Of a stretch of 64,000 nucleotides of DNA, positions 34,585 through 45,228 are shown in pieces. Position 1 is the first letter of the stretch. The number at the start of each line of letters is the position of its first letter. Both the position numbers and the translations under genes were made by a program. The notes beneath the pieces are model-generated. The model made no database searches. It was given only the letters and a program-made list of their open reading frames with translations, and was not told where the DNA came from. The stretch lies in the NCBI GenBank assembly GCA_949317995.1, contig OX439050.1, positions 23,571,839 to 23,635,838 on the forward strand, in the 5' to 3' direction. Source of the stretch: Acholoe squamosa. Lineage: Eukaryota; Annelida; Polychaeta; Phyllodocida; Polynoidae.

Positions 34585-36631
34585 TAATCAATTGAATGCT
34601 ACCAATGATGAGCAGGTACTCAGTCTCTGTGAACAACTACTAAAAAGTACTGTCTGGCAGTGGCATGCCTTTGTGAGGAGCCTTGCTGTCTCTGGCCAAG
34701 AGGCTATCACAAGTTCACTTGGACTAAACCCGAAAGACTACAAAGGTGAGGGTGAGCATTGTGAGGTAAATAATGAAATAAAAAGAAAAATACTGCCATG
34801 GGCTTATGTGGAATTCAAGCGGCTGAAAAGGTCCATTTCCATAACAGTAAAGACTCTCTGTCTAAATGCTGCTTTTCTTTTTTTTTGTTTTTTATCATTC
34901 TTTTGTAACTGGTTCTCTTATTATTGTTTTGACCATGGCCTTTCCAATGAGGAATCAGGCTCATCACCTCCAGCCTCAACACTCCTGTACTTCAAACTGA
35001 TAATGGTAGCCACTGGCCGTAGCTGCATATAATGGGTGTCGGTCCTTCATCCTAGCTTCAATGGCAATAGTAGCCCCGGCCAATATGCAAAAGAGATGAC
35101 TTGAATTTCCAATTAAGCATTATTTCAGCATGATACTATAATTTTAGATCCAGATGTCCCTGCTGCAGCACCTCCCTCAGGACTGATGCGAGGATCAAAA
35201 CCACCATCAGCTATTGTCCAACCTGCAGCATACAGGCATGAGCTGCACCACCACCATCTGGTTAGTTATTCCACAGACAACCCAAGTTGTACTTAGAAAT
35301 ACAAACAATTCTTTCTGAATCCCTTTGATCTTAATTAATTTTCTATTCTAACTGTAAATATTTCCAAAGTTCACTAAGGACATTAGGTACATCAATTGCA
35401 AAACTGTATATAGGCCTCGATGGTAGAATAGTTATTTATGTCCAATGCTTTCCATAATTTAGAATTCCTTCCTATCTACATTTCATCTTCTTTTATCATT
35501 TTTAATACAGATAGCCAAACTTGCTGGAAAACGCATTCCCTCGGCAAACAAACAATGTGAGGCAATGAGTTACCCATGGACGATGTAAAAGCAATGCATC
35601 AATTGACAGGACAAGCACCAAATGCATGGTCTGCTGGGCTGAATAGGTTGATAGCACTGACAACTTACTTCTCCTGGTTTGGGCCTACATTAAGACTCCA
35701 TCAATTGATGGTGCTGTTGGTATCAACAAAATGCAGAATACCTTTCTTGCAATTCACATGCATTTGCCAAACATATTATGCTTAATGTTGGGTGATATGG
35801 GTGATGGTAATACTCATTGCATCTGCAGTTGTGGTACCATATGTAGAATTGGTATTGGGTATGGCCCAAGTGCTGGTACCTTTTACAATAAGACTGTGAT
35901 TGTTACAGATGGCACATGATGCAGGGGTGGCCTGGAATAAGGCACTGCTGGTTGTAGCTGCATTCTGGTTGGTGGTCCTGGTTACATCCTAGACCAGTGT
36001 CTCCTGCCCAAGACCAAGGTCAATGATAAAGCACTAGGTGAGATTTTCTAGAGAGTTCTTTTCAGATATTTAGACATAAAAACATTCTGTTAATGTATTG
36101 CTCCTGCCATACATTCATTTTATCCATCCTAAACTTCTCATGGGCCTTTTGCAGCAAAAAAAAAAAAGAAAGTGGTGAAATTGGAAATAGTCTAGTAAAT
36201 TACAAAACAATTTTAGGCCTTAGTCACATACTCAAAGAGATAATATAAAGTCGTAAATAGAAATATGAAAGTAGATGCAGTATTTGAACTGGCTATCAAA
36301 ATAGTCAAGTTCAGCAAGAACTGATCACTTGCCTCTCAATCATTCTGCAACAAGTCAAAATCTTTTCTCATCCAGGCAAGGGGAAGCATTCCACATTTGC
36401 CCCCTTTGCAGAGATGTCTTTTGGAGATGTTACCAATACCATGAACAAGGTTGCTCCAGATTATGGAGGTGAGAAAGTGAGAGATGTGGCTTTATGTCGA
36501 TATATATAACTTCAGCCACATAAATTAACTTTTCTGTTCTGGTTTTGCTTTTTTTTTTGTCTGCAACCACATGATGATCAATGGTTACGACTCATGGATC
36601 ACTGAAATAGTCGATGGTGATTTGAATAAAG
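34585..36631 (+). CDS. Second CARD-like gene, exon series
   Basis: Exon 34585-34745 encodes the second half of a CARD (VLSLCEQLLKSTVWQWHAFV, then RSLAVSGQEAITSSLGLNP), aligning with VEAIINFLKKDKVWKVHAFL at 15.1 kb. Its donor GTGAGG is phase 1 and fits exon 35148-35260, a Pro/Ala/His linker (PDVPAAAPPSGLMRG...HELHHHHL). That ends in phase 0 and fits 35511-35556 (IAKLAGKRIPSANK; donor GTGAGG) or a stop at 35588. Further along, one frame from about 35663 reads DNLLLLVWAYIKTPSIDG and GDGNTHCICSCGTICRIGIG, passes two in-frame stops near 35918 and 35936, continues GPGYILDQCLLPKTKVNDKA to a phase-1 donor at 36037, and then exon 36376-36468 (KGKHSTFAPFAEMSFGDVTN). A last segment ending at donor 36631 has no visible acceptor. 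The CARD half is supported; the rest is unrecognised and may be partly pseudogenic. Confidence 0.5.
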
Positions 36632-37042
36632 GTAAGTCACAACTTTTTTTAGTATATATGACATCATATCATTGTGTCACCTGCTTTGAATAAGGGACAG
36701 TTTCAAATGTACATCACAATAAAGAGGTTTTCAAATAACTTCAGTATCAAAAATAACTTCAGTATCAAAAGAAGATTAAGTGGCTGTCCTGTATAAGGGG
36801 CGGGGCAGTCTTCCTTCTTAATCTAATTAGTAGAGGGGCAGTTATTCAAGCAACACGGTATGCATAAGTCTTCAAAATGGTTAATGCTTTACTGGATTTT
36901 CCTTTTTAATAAAAAAAATTACAAATTGAAACTACAAGGCAATGAGGCTGAATTTCTAGTTTTGAAAAAGAGCAGCAAAATGGTTTGTTGCACTGTGAAC
37001 TGAATCACTGACATTGAGTAAATGCTCTTCTTGTCTATTGCA

Positions 37043-37139
37043 GTAACATTCTATACAGATTTTCTCCACCTACAAGGAGATTTTCTCACTTATACTCCAT
37101 TCCATGTAATATCTCTGTTCCATGTATTATCTCTTTATG
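37043..37139 (+). CDS. Possible further exon of the second CARD-like gene
   Basis: Acceptor 'tctattgcag' at 37042, phase-compatible with the donor at 36631, opens VTFYTDFLHLQGDFLTYTPF and reaches a possible donor 'tatg|gtaata', or continues to a stop at 37246. Hydrophobic character. Weak. Confidence 0.25.
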
Positions 37140-37481
37140 GTAATATAACCATACATTTAAGGATTTTTTACAAAGAAATTACATACGTTTTCAGTGGGAT
37201 TCGAATCTACTCTACCTGCTGGGATGCATTGCTACAAACCACATGATATTAGAATGCCTCCACTACCAGCCATCTCAATAGTATAGCGGTTATTACATTT
37301 GCCTTTAAATCAGATAGTACAGGCGTCAAATGTAAAGCCGAAACTTTCCATGTGTGCAGTGAGCGCGTTGTTTGGGGCTTTGGTGATGGTTTGATTTTTG
37401 ATGATGTCCTTCTAAGTGAGAGGCAGAGCATGAAAGTCCAACTCTCCCAGGGTGCACACCAGCTCTTAGGGTGTATGAGAC

Positions 37482-37886
37482 TCATCTTTTCGCTCTATTT
37501 AGAGTATAGCATCCCTTTTGCTGCTTTCTCCTCTTTGGGGCACATCCTTCACCTACACTGGTCGCATGTTGTTTGGCCGGAGTGGGCAAAGGGGTATTTA
37601 TGTACCCCTTGGCTGTTGTGTTCACCCTCTTTAGAAGTTGTTGACCTGTCACTTTCCTAATGTCTGCGACACTTTGTTTGAAGTTCTGTCCTGCTATGAC
37701 GGCAGACAGTACTTCCATTCCGGTGGTCAAAAGAGCTTTTCTGACTGTCTTGGCGGCAGAGCAACCGACAGACGACAACAGGGGAACAGCACTTCGAAAA
37801 AGTCCTGATATGATAGAACCTAGCCCGTGACCTCTCTGTCTACCTACTCCTCTGTAGGCCGGCGCTAAACCATATGATGGTTTCAA
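37482..37886 (-). pseudogene. Polinton 2 small basic core-like protein (fossil part)
   Basis: Contains GLGSIISGLFRSAVPLLSSV and GMEVLSAVIAGQNFKQSV, a pattern shared by a short Gly/Arg-rich protein that often lies next to the minor capsid gene in Polintons and adintoviruses. It has been compared with adenovirus core or membrane-lytic proteins. Basic C-terminus. Confidence 0.6.
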
Positions 37887-37897
37887 GCTTGTACAGG

Positions 37898-39023
37898 TCA
37901 GTAAGCAAGAACCATCGTCACTTGCCCATGTTCAAATGGGATTTGTTGCCCGGTGTTGTCCCTTAAGTAGATTCCTATTTGCCTGAAGGTCCTCTTGTCA
38001 TCTACCGGACTGTGTTTCACTATGTCCGAGGAGAGGTAGATTTGACACGAGCTGAAGAAAATGTCCACCATGTAGGGACTTGGCGTTTCTCCACTCAAGA
38101 AGATGCTACCCTCGAAACCAAATTGGGTTCCCAAGTTCTCAGGCAAAAGCAACACTGTGCCAGGTGGAAGGGAAACGGTGCTTTTCATGTTGTTATCGTC
38201 ATAGGAAAAAACGTTGGCTCGGGTGTTTTTTCAGAGAGCTTCTTAAACTTTCCACCACTTCGGGAAAGTTGGCCTTGTTAAGGTAGTTCACGAGGTGCCA
38301 GTTGTTCTTCAAGAAAGCCGGTTTCAAGGCCAAGACGTGATAAAGGCTCTGGAATGACCAAAGCTTATCCACTAGAGGTGCAAGTTCTTTGAAAGCTCAG
38401 TCTTGGTCTGTGAGGAGAGGCGTTCGCCATATGCATTTAGGTGTTCAAAGCGAGTGGCTTTTTCCTCGCTGGCTGGTTGGTTTGTTTTCGTTTCCCTCCT
38501 TTTTCCCCTCGCTCTTCTTTGCTGCCTCCTTCTTACTAGGTGGGGTAGCAGCATTTTCCACAGGGCGAGCAGGAGGCAGCACGTCATGTTGTGTAGCAGA
38601 GTGTCTGGTTAAGATGATCCCTTGGATGAGACAGTTCCAGAGGGCGACTTCAATAGAACTAGTAGAATCTTTGTCGAAAACCCTTTGATGTCTTTTCCCT
38701 CCTTGCAGCAAGAAGAGGGGCGTTCGTTTGTTTTAGACCTGCACAGTCGACTTGAGGGAAACATATTGATTGTCGCCTTGGATGAGGAGCAAAGTTTCTT
38801 CCAACGCTTTGTACCAAATAGTGGGACAGGATATTTCTTGAAGTGCACACTCCAAGGGTAAAGGTGTTAGGACGTATTCGGCCAGCAAAGTGTTGTACGT
38901 GGTCAGAGTGTTGTCTGGAAACATGCTCATAGAGGAGCTGCTAGGTAGGGTCAAGTTGAACGCCATGCCCGCATGTTCTTGGCTGGCTCCCAGGTGTTGA
39001 ACTTGTCTCCGTATCCCTTCCAC
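37898..39023 (-). pseudogene. Polinton 2 minor capsid / F54H12.2-like protein (fossil part)
   Basis: The N-terminal part has FNLTLPSSSSMSMFPDNTL and LPLECALQEISCPTIWY, typical of a roughly 400-residue Polinton protein that many invertebrate genomes annotate as F54H12.2-like. The C-terminal part has QIYLSSDIVKHSPVDD and FRQIGIYLRDNTGQQIPFEH. Probably a virion penton or minor protein; the exact role is inferred from the family. Confidence 0.7.
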
Positions 39024-39027
39024 TTGA

Positions 39028-39952
39028 TTAGCGCCTCTCTCTCGTCTTGCCTTTGCCCCTGTATTTCAGCACTTTCTCAATGACGTACCTTCTGCCATGA
39101 CGATCGACCAACTTCTGAACTTCGGGTTGGTAAAAGCGTCCTTTCATTTCTTCTCCTAGGAGGTCCTTGAATATGTAGCCTCTCGGAGACCGTTTGGCCA
39201 CTTCATAAATTTCCTCCGGACAGTTGGGTTCATAGCCTCTGTTAAAGGTGTTTTCTCTCCTCAACATGCACACTTTGCTTTTCTTTTTAAGCTTCAAAGC
39301 TGGAACTTCTTTGTCCCTAGGTTGTTCATACAACCTGTAGAACAACACCTCAGAGTTAGAGGGGTTAATGTCGGCAGGAGCGGCTCACAACATTTTGTGG
39401 TGTGTTTTATTGTAAGACTCCACCAAGACTGGCAACAAGTCCAACCATTTGTAGTTGTTGTAATGTGTGAAAGCTCGCCACATCTTACCTTGGAGAGTCG
39501 AGTTCAAGCGTTCTGCTAGAGCACATTTCATGTCGTCATTGTCGCCTGTGAAAGAAGAGATGCTTTCCTCTTCGCAGTGTTTCTTGAAGGCTTTCTTCAC
39601 AAATTCTTTTCCTTTGTCGGTCTGGATCTGTTTAGGTTGTCTTTGTTGGGTCATTTTCCTGAAAGAAGCCAGAGTCTTCGGCTCTTTTGCTCTTGACAGG
39701 TTGGGCAAATCTGTATCTGGAAAAGACGTCTATCCCGACTAAAATGTACTGATGACCTTTGTTCTCCTTGGTGTTTTCTTGCATGTCTATCAGGTCCAGC
39801 TGCCATTGTTTATCTATCCCAAGTCTGTGTCTTGTATCTGGGAAAGCGTATCTTGTAGGGTGTTGTAGTTTAGACACCCTCGTGAAACTTGTCGATTGTT
39901 TAGGATCGGTGTAAAACTTAAGCACTTCTTTCTTCAGAGCCTGGTGTACCAT
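39028..39952 (-). pseudogene. Polinton 2 retrovirus-like integrase (fossil part)
   Basis: Integrase core landmarks are KQWQLDLIDMQENTKE, QIQTDKGKEFVKKAF and CALAERLNSTLQGKMWRAF (a D, D, E arrangement), followed by a C-terminal region with YRLYEQPRDKEVPAL and GYIFKDLLGEEMKGRFYQPE. The family catalyses insertion of the double-stranded DNA element. Confidence 0.85.
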
Positions 39953-40333
39953 TTTATTCTACCCTGATCCTTCTTGCTCTACTCATATGTTTGCTATCCC
40001 CTATTTTTAAATAAGGGCGACTGTAAGTGGTGTCTATGTCTTGTCGACCTAGCTCCTTGGCCCCTCTTCACGGCTTTGACAAACAGGTCATATCCCACAG
40101 GTTTTTTGCAGGTCAGAGATTTCTTTCAGTTAAGCTATAATGCTGCTATGCTGCTACCGGAAACAGATACCCCACCTACATATATTTTACCGGTTTGGTC
40201 CCAGTTGAGCACCTCTGCGTTTCCTTGCGCATGGAGTTTTGTGTACAGTTTCCGCGCAGTAGTGCAATAACTCGAAGGAACGCCTAGTAATAATTCTCTT
40301 TGCGCAAGGGAAGAGATTGGTTTTTGCTTTCCC

Positions 40334-40470
40334 CCCCTCCTCCTCCTCCTCCTCCCCCTCCTCCTCCTCCTCCTCCTCCTCCTCCTCCTCCTCCTCCTCC
40401 TCCTCCTCCTCCTCCTCCTCCTCCTCCTCCTCCTCCTCCTCCTCCTCCTCCTCCTCCTCCTCCTCCTCCT
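40334..40470 (+). repeat. (CCT)n microsatellite
   Basis: About 137 bp of nearly pure CCT, directly 3' (on the minus strand) of the LYNQ-type Polinton gene. Confidence 0.97.
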
Positions 40471-40500
40471 ATTCGCGATCAGAGTCTCATTTGTAGTCAG

Positions 40501-40900
40501 TCAAGGGGGACAATCAGTGGCATCGGCAAATTCAATGTTGTTGTCGTCAGTGTTGTCGTTGTCACTGTTGTCGTTCTGCTGGTCGTGCTCGTTCTCGTCT
40601 TCGTTCTGACTTGACTTTTGAGCTCTTGTTCTTCTTATAGTAGTTGTGAACGGTGCAAATTTTCTACCTGTGGCCTTGGCTGTTTTAATGAGGATAGAGG
40701 ACTTCACCATGACTTGGTTGTATCTCCGCAGTCTTTCTTTAGCTTTAAGGCTAGAGTCTTGGAGAACCTCTTGTGCCTTTCTCTGAAGGTGCATAAACAC
40801 CTCTAAGACTCCTGCCTTTGGTTGAAGATGTTCTTTTAAACATTTCAGGTGGTAACAAGTCTGCTCTCACCAGAGCCATCCTAGCGTAAGACATCCTTCA
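40501..40900 (-). pseudogene. Polinton 2 coiled-coil 'RYNQ' protein (fossil part)
   Basis: Contains ALVRADLLPPEMF, LKAKERLRRYNQVMVKSSIL and an acidic Asn/Asp-rich tail. Many Polintons carry a small helical protein starting with a MVLVP-like motif and holding a K-LYNQ-like motif; this matches in layout. Function unknown. Confidence 0.5.
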
Positions 40901-40959
40901 GCGACGGGTGGTGGCAGAAACTATGCCGGAAATCACTTTCATCTTTTACTTCAAGGGTT

Positions 40960-41130
40960 TGTTAGGTTTAGTGACAGCTTTTAGTTGTTTCTTGTATGAT
41001 GTAGGTTTTTGTTCATCACGTTGATGCAAATTTGACTCATCACCATGATCACCTCGTCGCTTAACCCATTGACGAGGTGAGTGCAGTTGGACGTGGAATA
41101 ATCAGAAATGTGCTTCAACAAGGCGTGTTT
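40960..41130 (-). pseudogene. Polinton 2 small helical protein (fossil part)
   Basis: LKHISDYSTSNCTHLVNGLS and EVIMVMSQICINVMNKNL resemble a short conserved Polinton protein with a 'lleaLsEi.lNvlkG' pattern. Function unknown. Confidence 0.45.
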
Positions 41131-41175
41131 TCTCAGGAGCACTACTCTGCTTCTTTTATACCTTGTGTCTCAGCG

Positions 41176-41655
41176 TTATATACCTGAGTCAGAAAAGATT
41201 TCTGCCCGGGAAAGGCCTGTTTGCCGATTTAGGATATTTGACTCAATTTCGCAAGGGTTCAAGGGGGCATTTAAGCTCAAGGTCCTGTAAGCCGGGTTAT
41301 TGAAGAAGAGGTTTCGTGTGATGAATGTCACGCTCAAGTTTCTATGGTAAGATCCTACAGTGAACAGCTTCATTACCCAGGGAACGTATTCTGGATCCAT
41401 CAGATCGTCGATGATGATCAGTCCTTGATTTCGAACGTTTCGAGCTTCTTCGAAAAGGAATTTGTCTGACAGGAGTCCCTCGTTGAAATTGATGCCTAAC
41501 TTTACCATCTTCTTAAATCCAGGTTGCCATTGATTGTAACAGTAGTGAACGTCATGTACTTCGGGAGTCACTAAATGTTTGAAATTCCTCAATAGGTTAA
41601 AAACTAAGTGACTCTTTCCACAGGAGGTGGGACCTGCTTTCTGTGGCTTCTCCAT
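41176..41655 (-). pseudogene. Polinton 2 genome-packaging ATPase (fossil part)
   Basis: Walker A GPTSCGKSHLVFNLL near the start and Walker B GLIIIDDLMDPEYVPW, then FTVGSYHRNLSVTFITRNLF, the sensor-like stretch seen in FtsK/HerA-type A32 ATPases of Polintons. The family pumps DNA into capsids. Confidence 0.85.
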
Positions 41656-41657
41656 TT

Positions 41658-41863
41658 CAGGTAGGTAGGTAAGGCAAGGTAGGGTCGGGTAAAGTAGGGT
41701 TAGAAAAAAATAGGTAGGTTAAATTATGTGTGCATGGCGTACCCCCCTCCCCATTTTTATACTAAATGGGTGCCCCCCACCCCATAAACCAATTTATCTA
41801 CCTACCCCTTTTTTCCTACGCTACCCTACCCTTCCTTACCTTACCCTACCTAACTAACAAACT
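41658..41863. repeat. 205-bp foldback repeat (GGTAGG-rich arms)
   Basis: The left arm 'aggtaggtaggtaaggcaag...gttagaaaaaaataggtagg' is the approximate reverse complement of the right arm ending 'ccttaccttaccctacctaa'. Arms are about 65 bp with a C-rich loop. MITE-like, lying beside the ATPase gene. Confidence 0.65.
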
Positions 41864-42129
41864 ACATAGATTGGAACAAATGTTGTAATCCCTGTATGCC
41901 ATGTGTTACAGACAGGAGGCCGGGTGTACGTAAACAAAACAAACAGGAGGAGGGAAAGGTGGAGAACAAGCAGCTAAGCAATGAGGTATGCCTACTATAG
42001 ACAAACACAGGCGTTAGGGATGAAGGAGGGGTGTGTATGTGTATGTAATGGAGGGGGGGGAGTTGTGGAAGTGTTGCTCAACTAATTAGGCAGGTGGAAG
42101 GTTTATAAGGAGTGCTTAGCTGCTCAGTG

Positions 42130-42285
42130 AACATCACTTTCACACTCTACCCAACTGCTGCTTCTACTACTACTACTACTGCTACTGATGCCGTTGCTAC
42201 TGATGCTGCTGCTCGTGCTACTGCTGCTGTCCCTACTGAAACTGTTGCTGGTGCTGCTGCAGCTGCTGCTGCTCCTGTCACAACT
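42130..42285 (+). repeat. CTG/CTA trinucleotide-rich tract
   Basis: Imperfect run 'ctactactactactgctact...gctgctgctcctgt' just upstream of the polymerase region. Simple sequence. Confidence 0.75.
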
Positions 42286-42619
42286 TAAAAAAAGAAGGCG
42301 TCGGACCAACTCAAATCTGCCAAGGACTACAACAACAGCTACAACAACGAGTCGATCTTCCCAAGATGTGTACCATGCCTAGACCACCGTGACTTTTGAC
42401 AGTGCAAAACAGCGGAAAAACTTTATGTCGCTCGCCCATCTGTGTTCAAACTGACGAAAACCACTTCTGTTCCTGAAGTGAAAGACAAAGACCCGTCTTA
42501 CAGATAAACATACGAGGATAACTTTAAATCTATAGTGGGGGGATTAGCAGTCTTAGGAATGGTGCACAGCATTTTCAACGTCAGATTCACCTCTTAGGAA
42601 AGCGATTCATCGCTGGAAG

Positions 42620-44627
42620 AAATCATAGAATGCCTCAGGGCCATGCATGAGATTCAAGTCTTTGCCTACAGAGTGGCCATTTCTTTTGGTAGACTGTTAT
42701 GTAACATAGAAGAGGGGGAACCGCCCAAAGTTATTTACTTTCAGGCATCTGCCAGTAACGCGTCCTTGTTCTTCGGCAGCGACAACCATCAAGACCCTTA
42801 CTTTCTCATGAGAAACGAGCTAGACTTTGAGGACTGCATGGAACACATGAGGAGTCAAGTCAGAGAGGACACGCTTCGACCCTCTACCAAATGGCGCGTT
42901 GTCGCTAACGTCAACGCCAACATCACCTTCTTGGGAGCTTCAGCGGGGGACTCATACTGGGTAAATTAATCTTGATCTGTCCAGGTTTAAGGCAGAGAGG
43001 CATGATACACTTTCACAGAGGCAAAGAGTAAAAGACCTTATGATGATCATTTGTGTTTCTTTCAATGCCTCTCCTATCACAAATACCACTCTCTGAAACA
43101 CACAGAAGTACTTTTCCACCAAGCCTATTCAGAGGTGAATGAGAAAACCTTCAAAGGCATAAGCTTAGAGGACTTGAACAGACTAGAGAATCCTTTTGAG
43201 GTCGACGTAAGAATCTTTTCTCTCAGATGGTCGGGGGAAAAAAAAAGAGAACTGTCCGAGTGGAGAGAAGCAAACTGTTTTACAGGAAAAACGTTATGAC
43301 CTCAATCTCTACAATTCTCACATCAGCCTTATAACAAACATGGGTCTGTATGGTCAAATTTACCCCTGCGAGCTATGTCATAAGCTGTTCACTAGCATTT
43401 ACTCTCTCTCATGGGTGTGAGAAAAATTGCACCAGAGTGAGTTTCAGGTACAAAGGGAGCATCTATAAACCCGCCAAATCTGTTTTCAACTCTTGGAGGA
43501 GTCAGGTATGAAAACCCCCTCAAAGTTATTATACCCGTATAAAATGGTCTTTGACTTTGAAAGTTTCTTCGTGAAGAACCACATTCAAGGAAAGGAAGAC
43601 AACAACACTGTCATCGAAAAAGACCACGTTCTCCTTTCGGCCAGTGTTGCTTTAGATTTCCCCGGTTACACCACGCCAGTGCATTTTGTGCGACATTCTA
43701 ACAGACACGACCATACCCTGGTGCAGTCAGTGCTAAAACGTATAAACCATTTAGGTCAAAACATAGGTGCTGCAGTGAAAGATGCTTACAGAGAAATACT
43801 GGAGGAATTGGATGATGTGATAGAGAGGGAGAAAACATGGAGCAAAAAGCTTGTTAAGTTTTCGACTCAGTGAAAAAAAACGACGTGCGGAGGAACAGTG
43901 AAAAGGTGTCAGTCATTGGATTCAACTCGGGAAAATACGACCTGAACATGATAAAGAAAGAGTTTCACTCCTTCTTTTCGAAATGGGACAAGCAGGAAGT
44001 GAAAACAATCAAAAGGTGTAACCATTACATAGCGGTTTACACTGAAAACCTCTCAACTACCTGTCTCCAGGCTATTCTTATGCCAACTACCTGAAAGCCT
44101 TCCTCAAAGGGAAAGTGGCCAACGTCTATTTCCCCTATGTGTGGATGGACGACGTGTGAAAGTTGGAAAACAAACAACTGCCGCCCAGAACGGCTTTCTA
44201 TAGTTCTCTGACGGGCACGTGTATATCGCGTGAGAAGTTTAAAACTTGCCAACACGGGTGGTCAGAACACAGGATGCAGTCCATGAGGGACTACTTGGTG
44301 TATTACAAAAACTTAGACAAGGCTCCCTTCGTGGAAGCCGTCAATGAATACAGTAAGTTTTTCATAGAGCGAGGTGCAGACATGGTCAGAGACAGCTTGA
44401 CCTTGCCTGGTCTTACCTTAAAGTTCCTCTTTGAAAATGCTTCTCCTAATGCCACACCATATGTTCTATTGGCTGCACAAGAAAAGGATGTGCAAGATTT
44501 GTTGAGAAAGAATCTCGTCGGAGGTCCTTCTATCATATTTCCCAGACACCACAAGAGTGGACAAACTCAAATAAGGGAGAGAAAATACGGGGTGGAAAGC
44601 AAGGTGTGCATTAGATACATTGTATCA
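42620..44627 (+). pseudogene. Polinton 2 protein-primed DNA polymerase, 5' part (fossil)
   Basis: Exonuclease landmarks YKMVFDFESFFVKNH and VIGFNSGKYDLNMIK and a downstream palm-proximal stretch (VGGPSIIFPRHHKSG) identify family-B protein-primed polymerase. The remainder lies beyond the nested element, at about 52475-53490. Confidence 0.8.
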
Positions 44628-45228
44628 AAATGTGATTATCAGGACATGGGTGTATCGATGACTGGTGATGATAACTGATCATCATATTAAATATACTGAT
44701 AACTCTCACTGCATTTGCACAAACAACATGTATGGCTTTAAATATGTTAACGCTTCAAGGTCACCACGTTACATCCCTCCCCTCAACTTTTAAAACTTTA
44801 AAGTGTGGGACCATGTCCATTGCATACAGTTTAAAAGTGACTATTAGCAGTAGTGTTGTATAGTTGCTCATAGTCTCTCCTCGCTGTGTTTTGTGACATC
44901 TCTCATTATGTTATACTGCAAAGATGGGCATAGGCATGCAGCCATATAAATTGTTTAGATAGCACAGGAAATAAAAGTCTTTTACTCTTGAAAGTCAAGA
45001 GTCCTTCCAGGTCTTCAGGGTCTTTAAGGATGCTGGGTGTATAATGCTTCAATGTCTTGTGTATCAGTCCACACAATCCACACGAATAATCATAATACCT
45101 ATCAGTTCATAGGTTACTATAAGATGATCCATCTATCAGTTCATAGGTTACTATAAGATGATCCACCTATCAGTTCATGGCATGGTTGCTCATGTCTATG
45201 CATCACCGACTTACATGACCTTTCCTTG

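Noticed and set aside
37268-37330. 'aatagtatagcggttattac' resembling a tRNA A box
   Set aside because: The B box and cloverleaf cannot be made out; too degenerate to call.
38389-38861. Several overlapping plus- and minus-strand frames near 38.4-38.9 kb
   Set aside because: They fall inside the minor capsid region and show no independent coding features.
40300-40614. 104-codon frame with a poly-proline run
   Set aside because: It is the translation of the (CCT)n microsatellite; the minus strand holds the recognisable Polinton gene.
44627-45228. Search for an LTR pair bounding the envelope-bearing element (compared with 52280-52475)
   Set aside because: No shared sequence could be seen by eye, so no LTRs are called.
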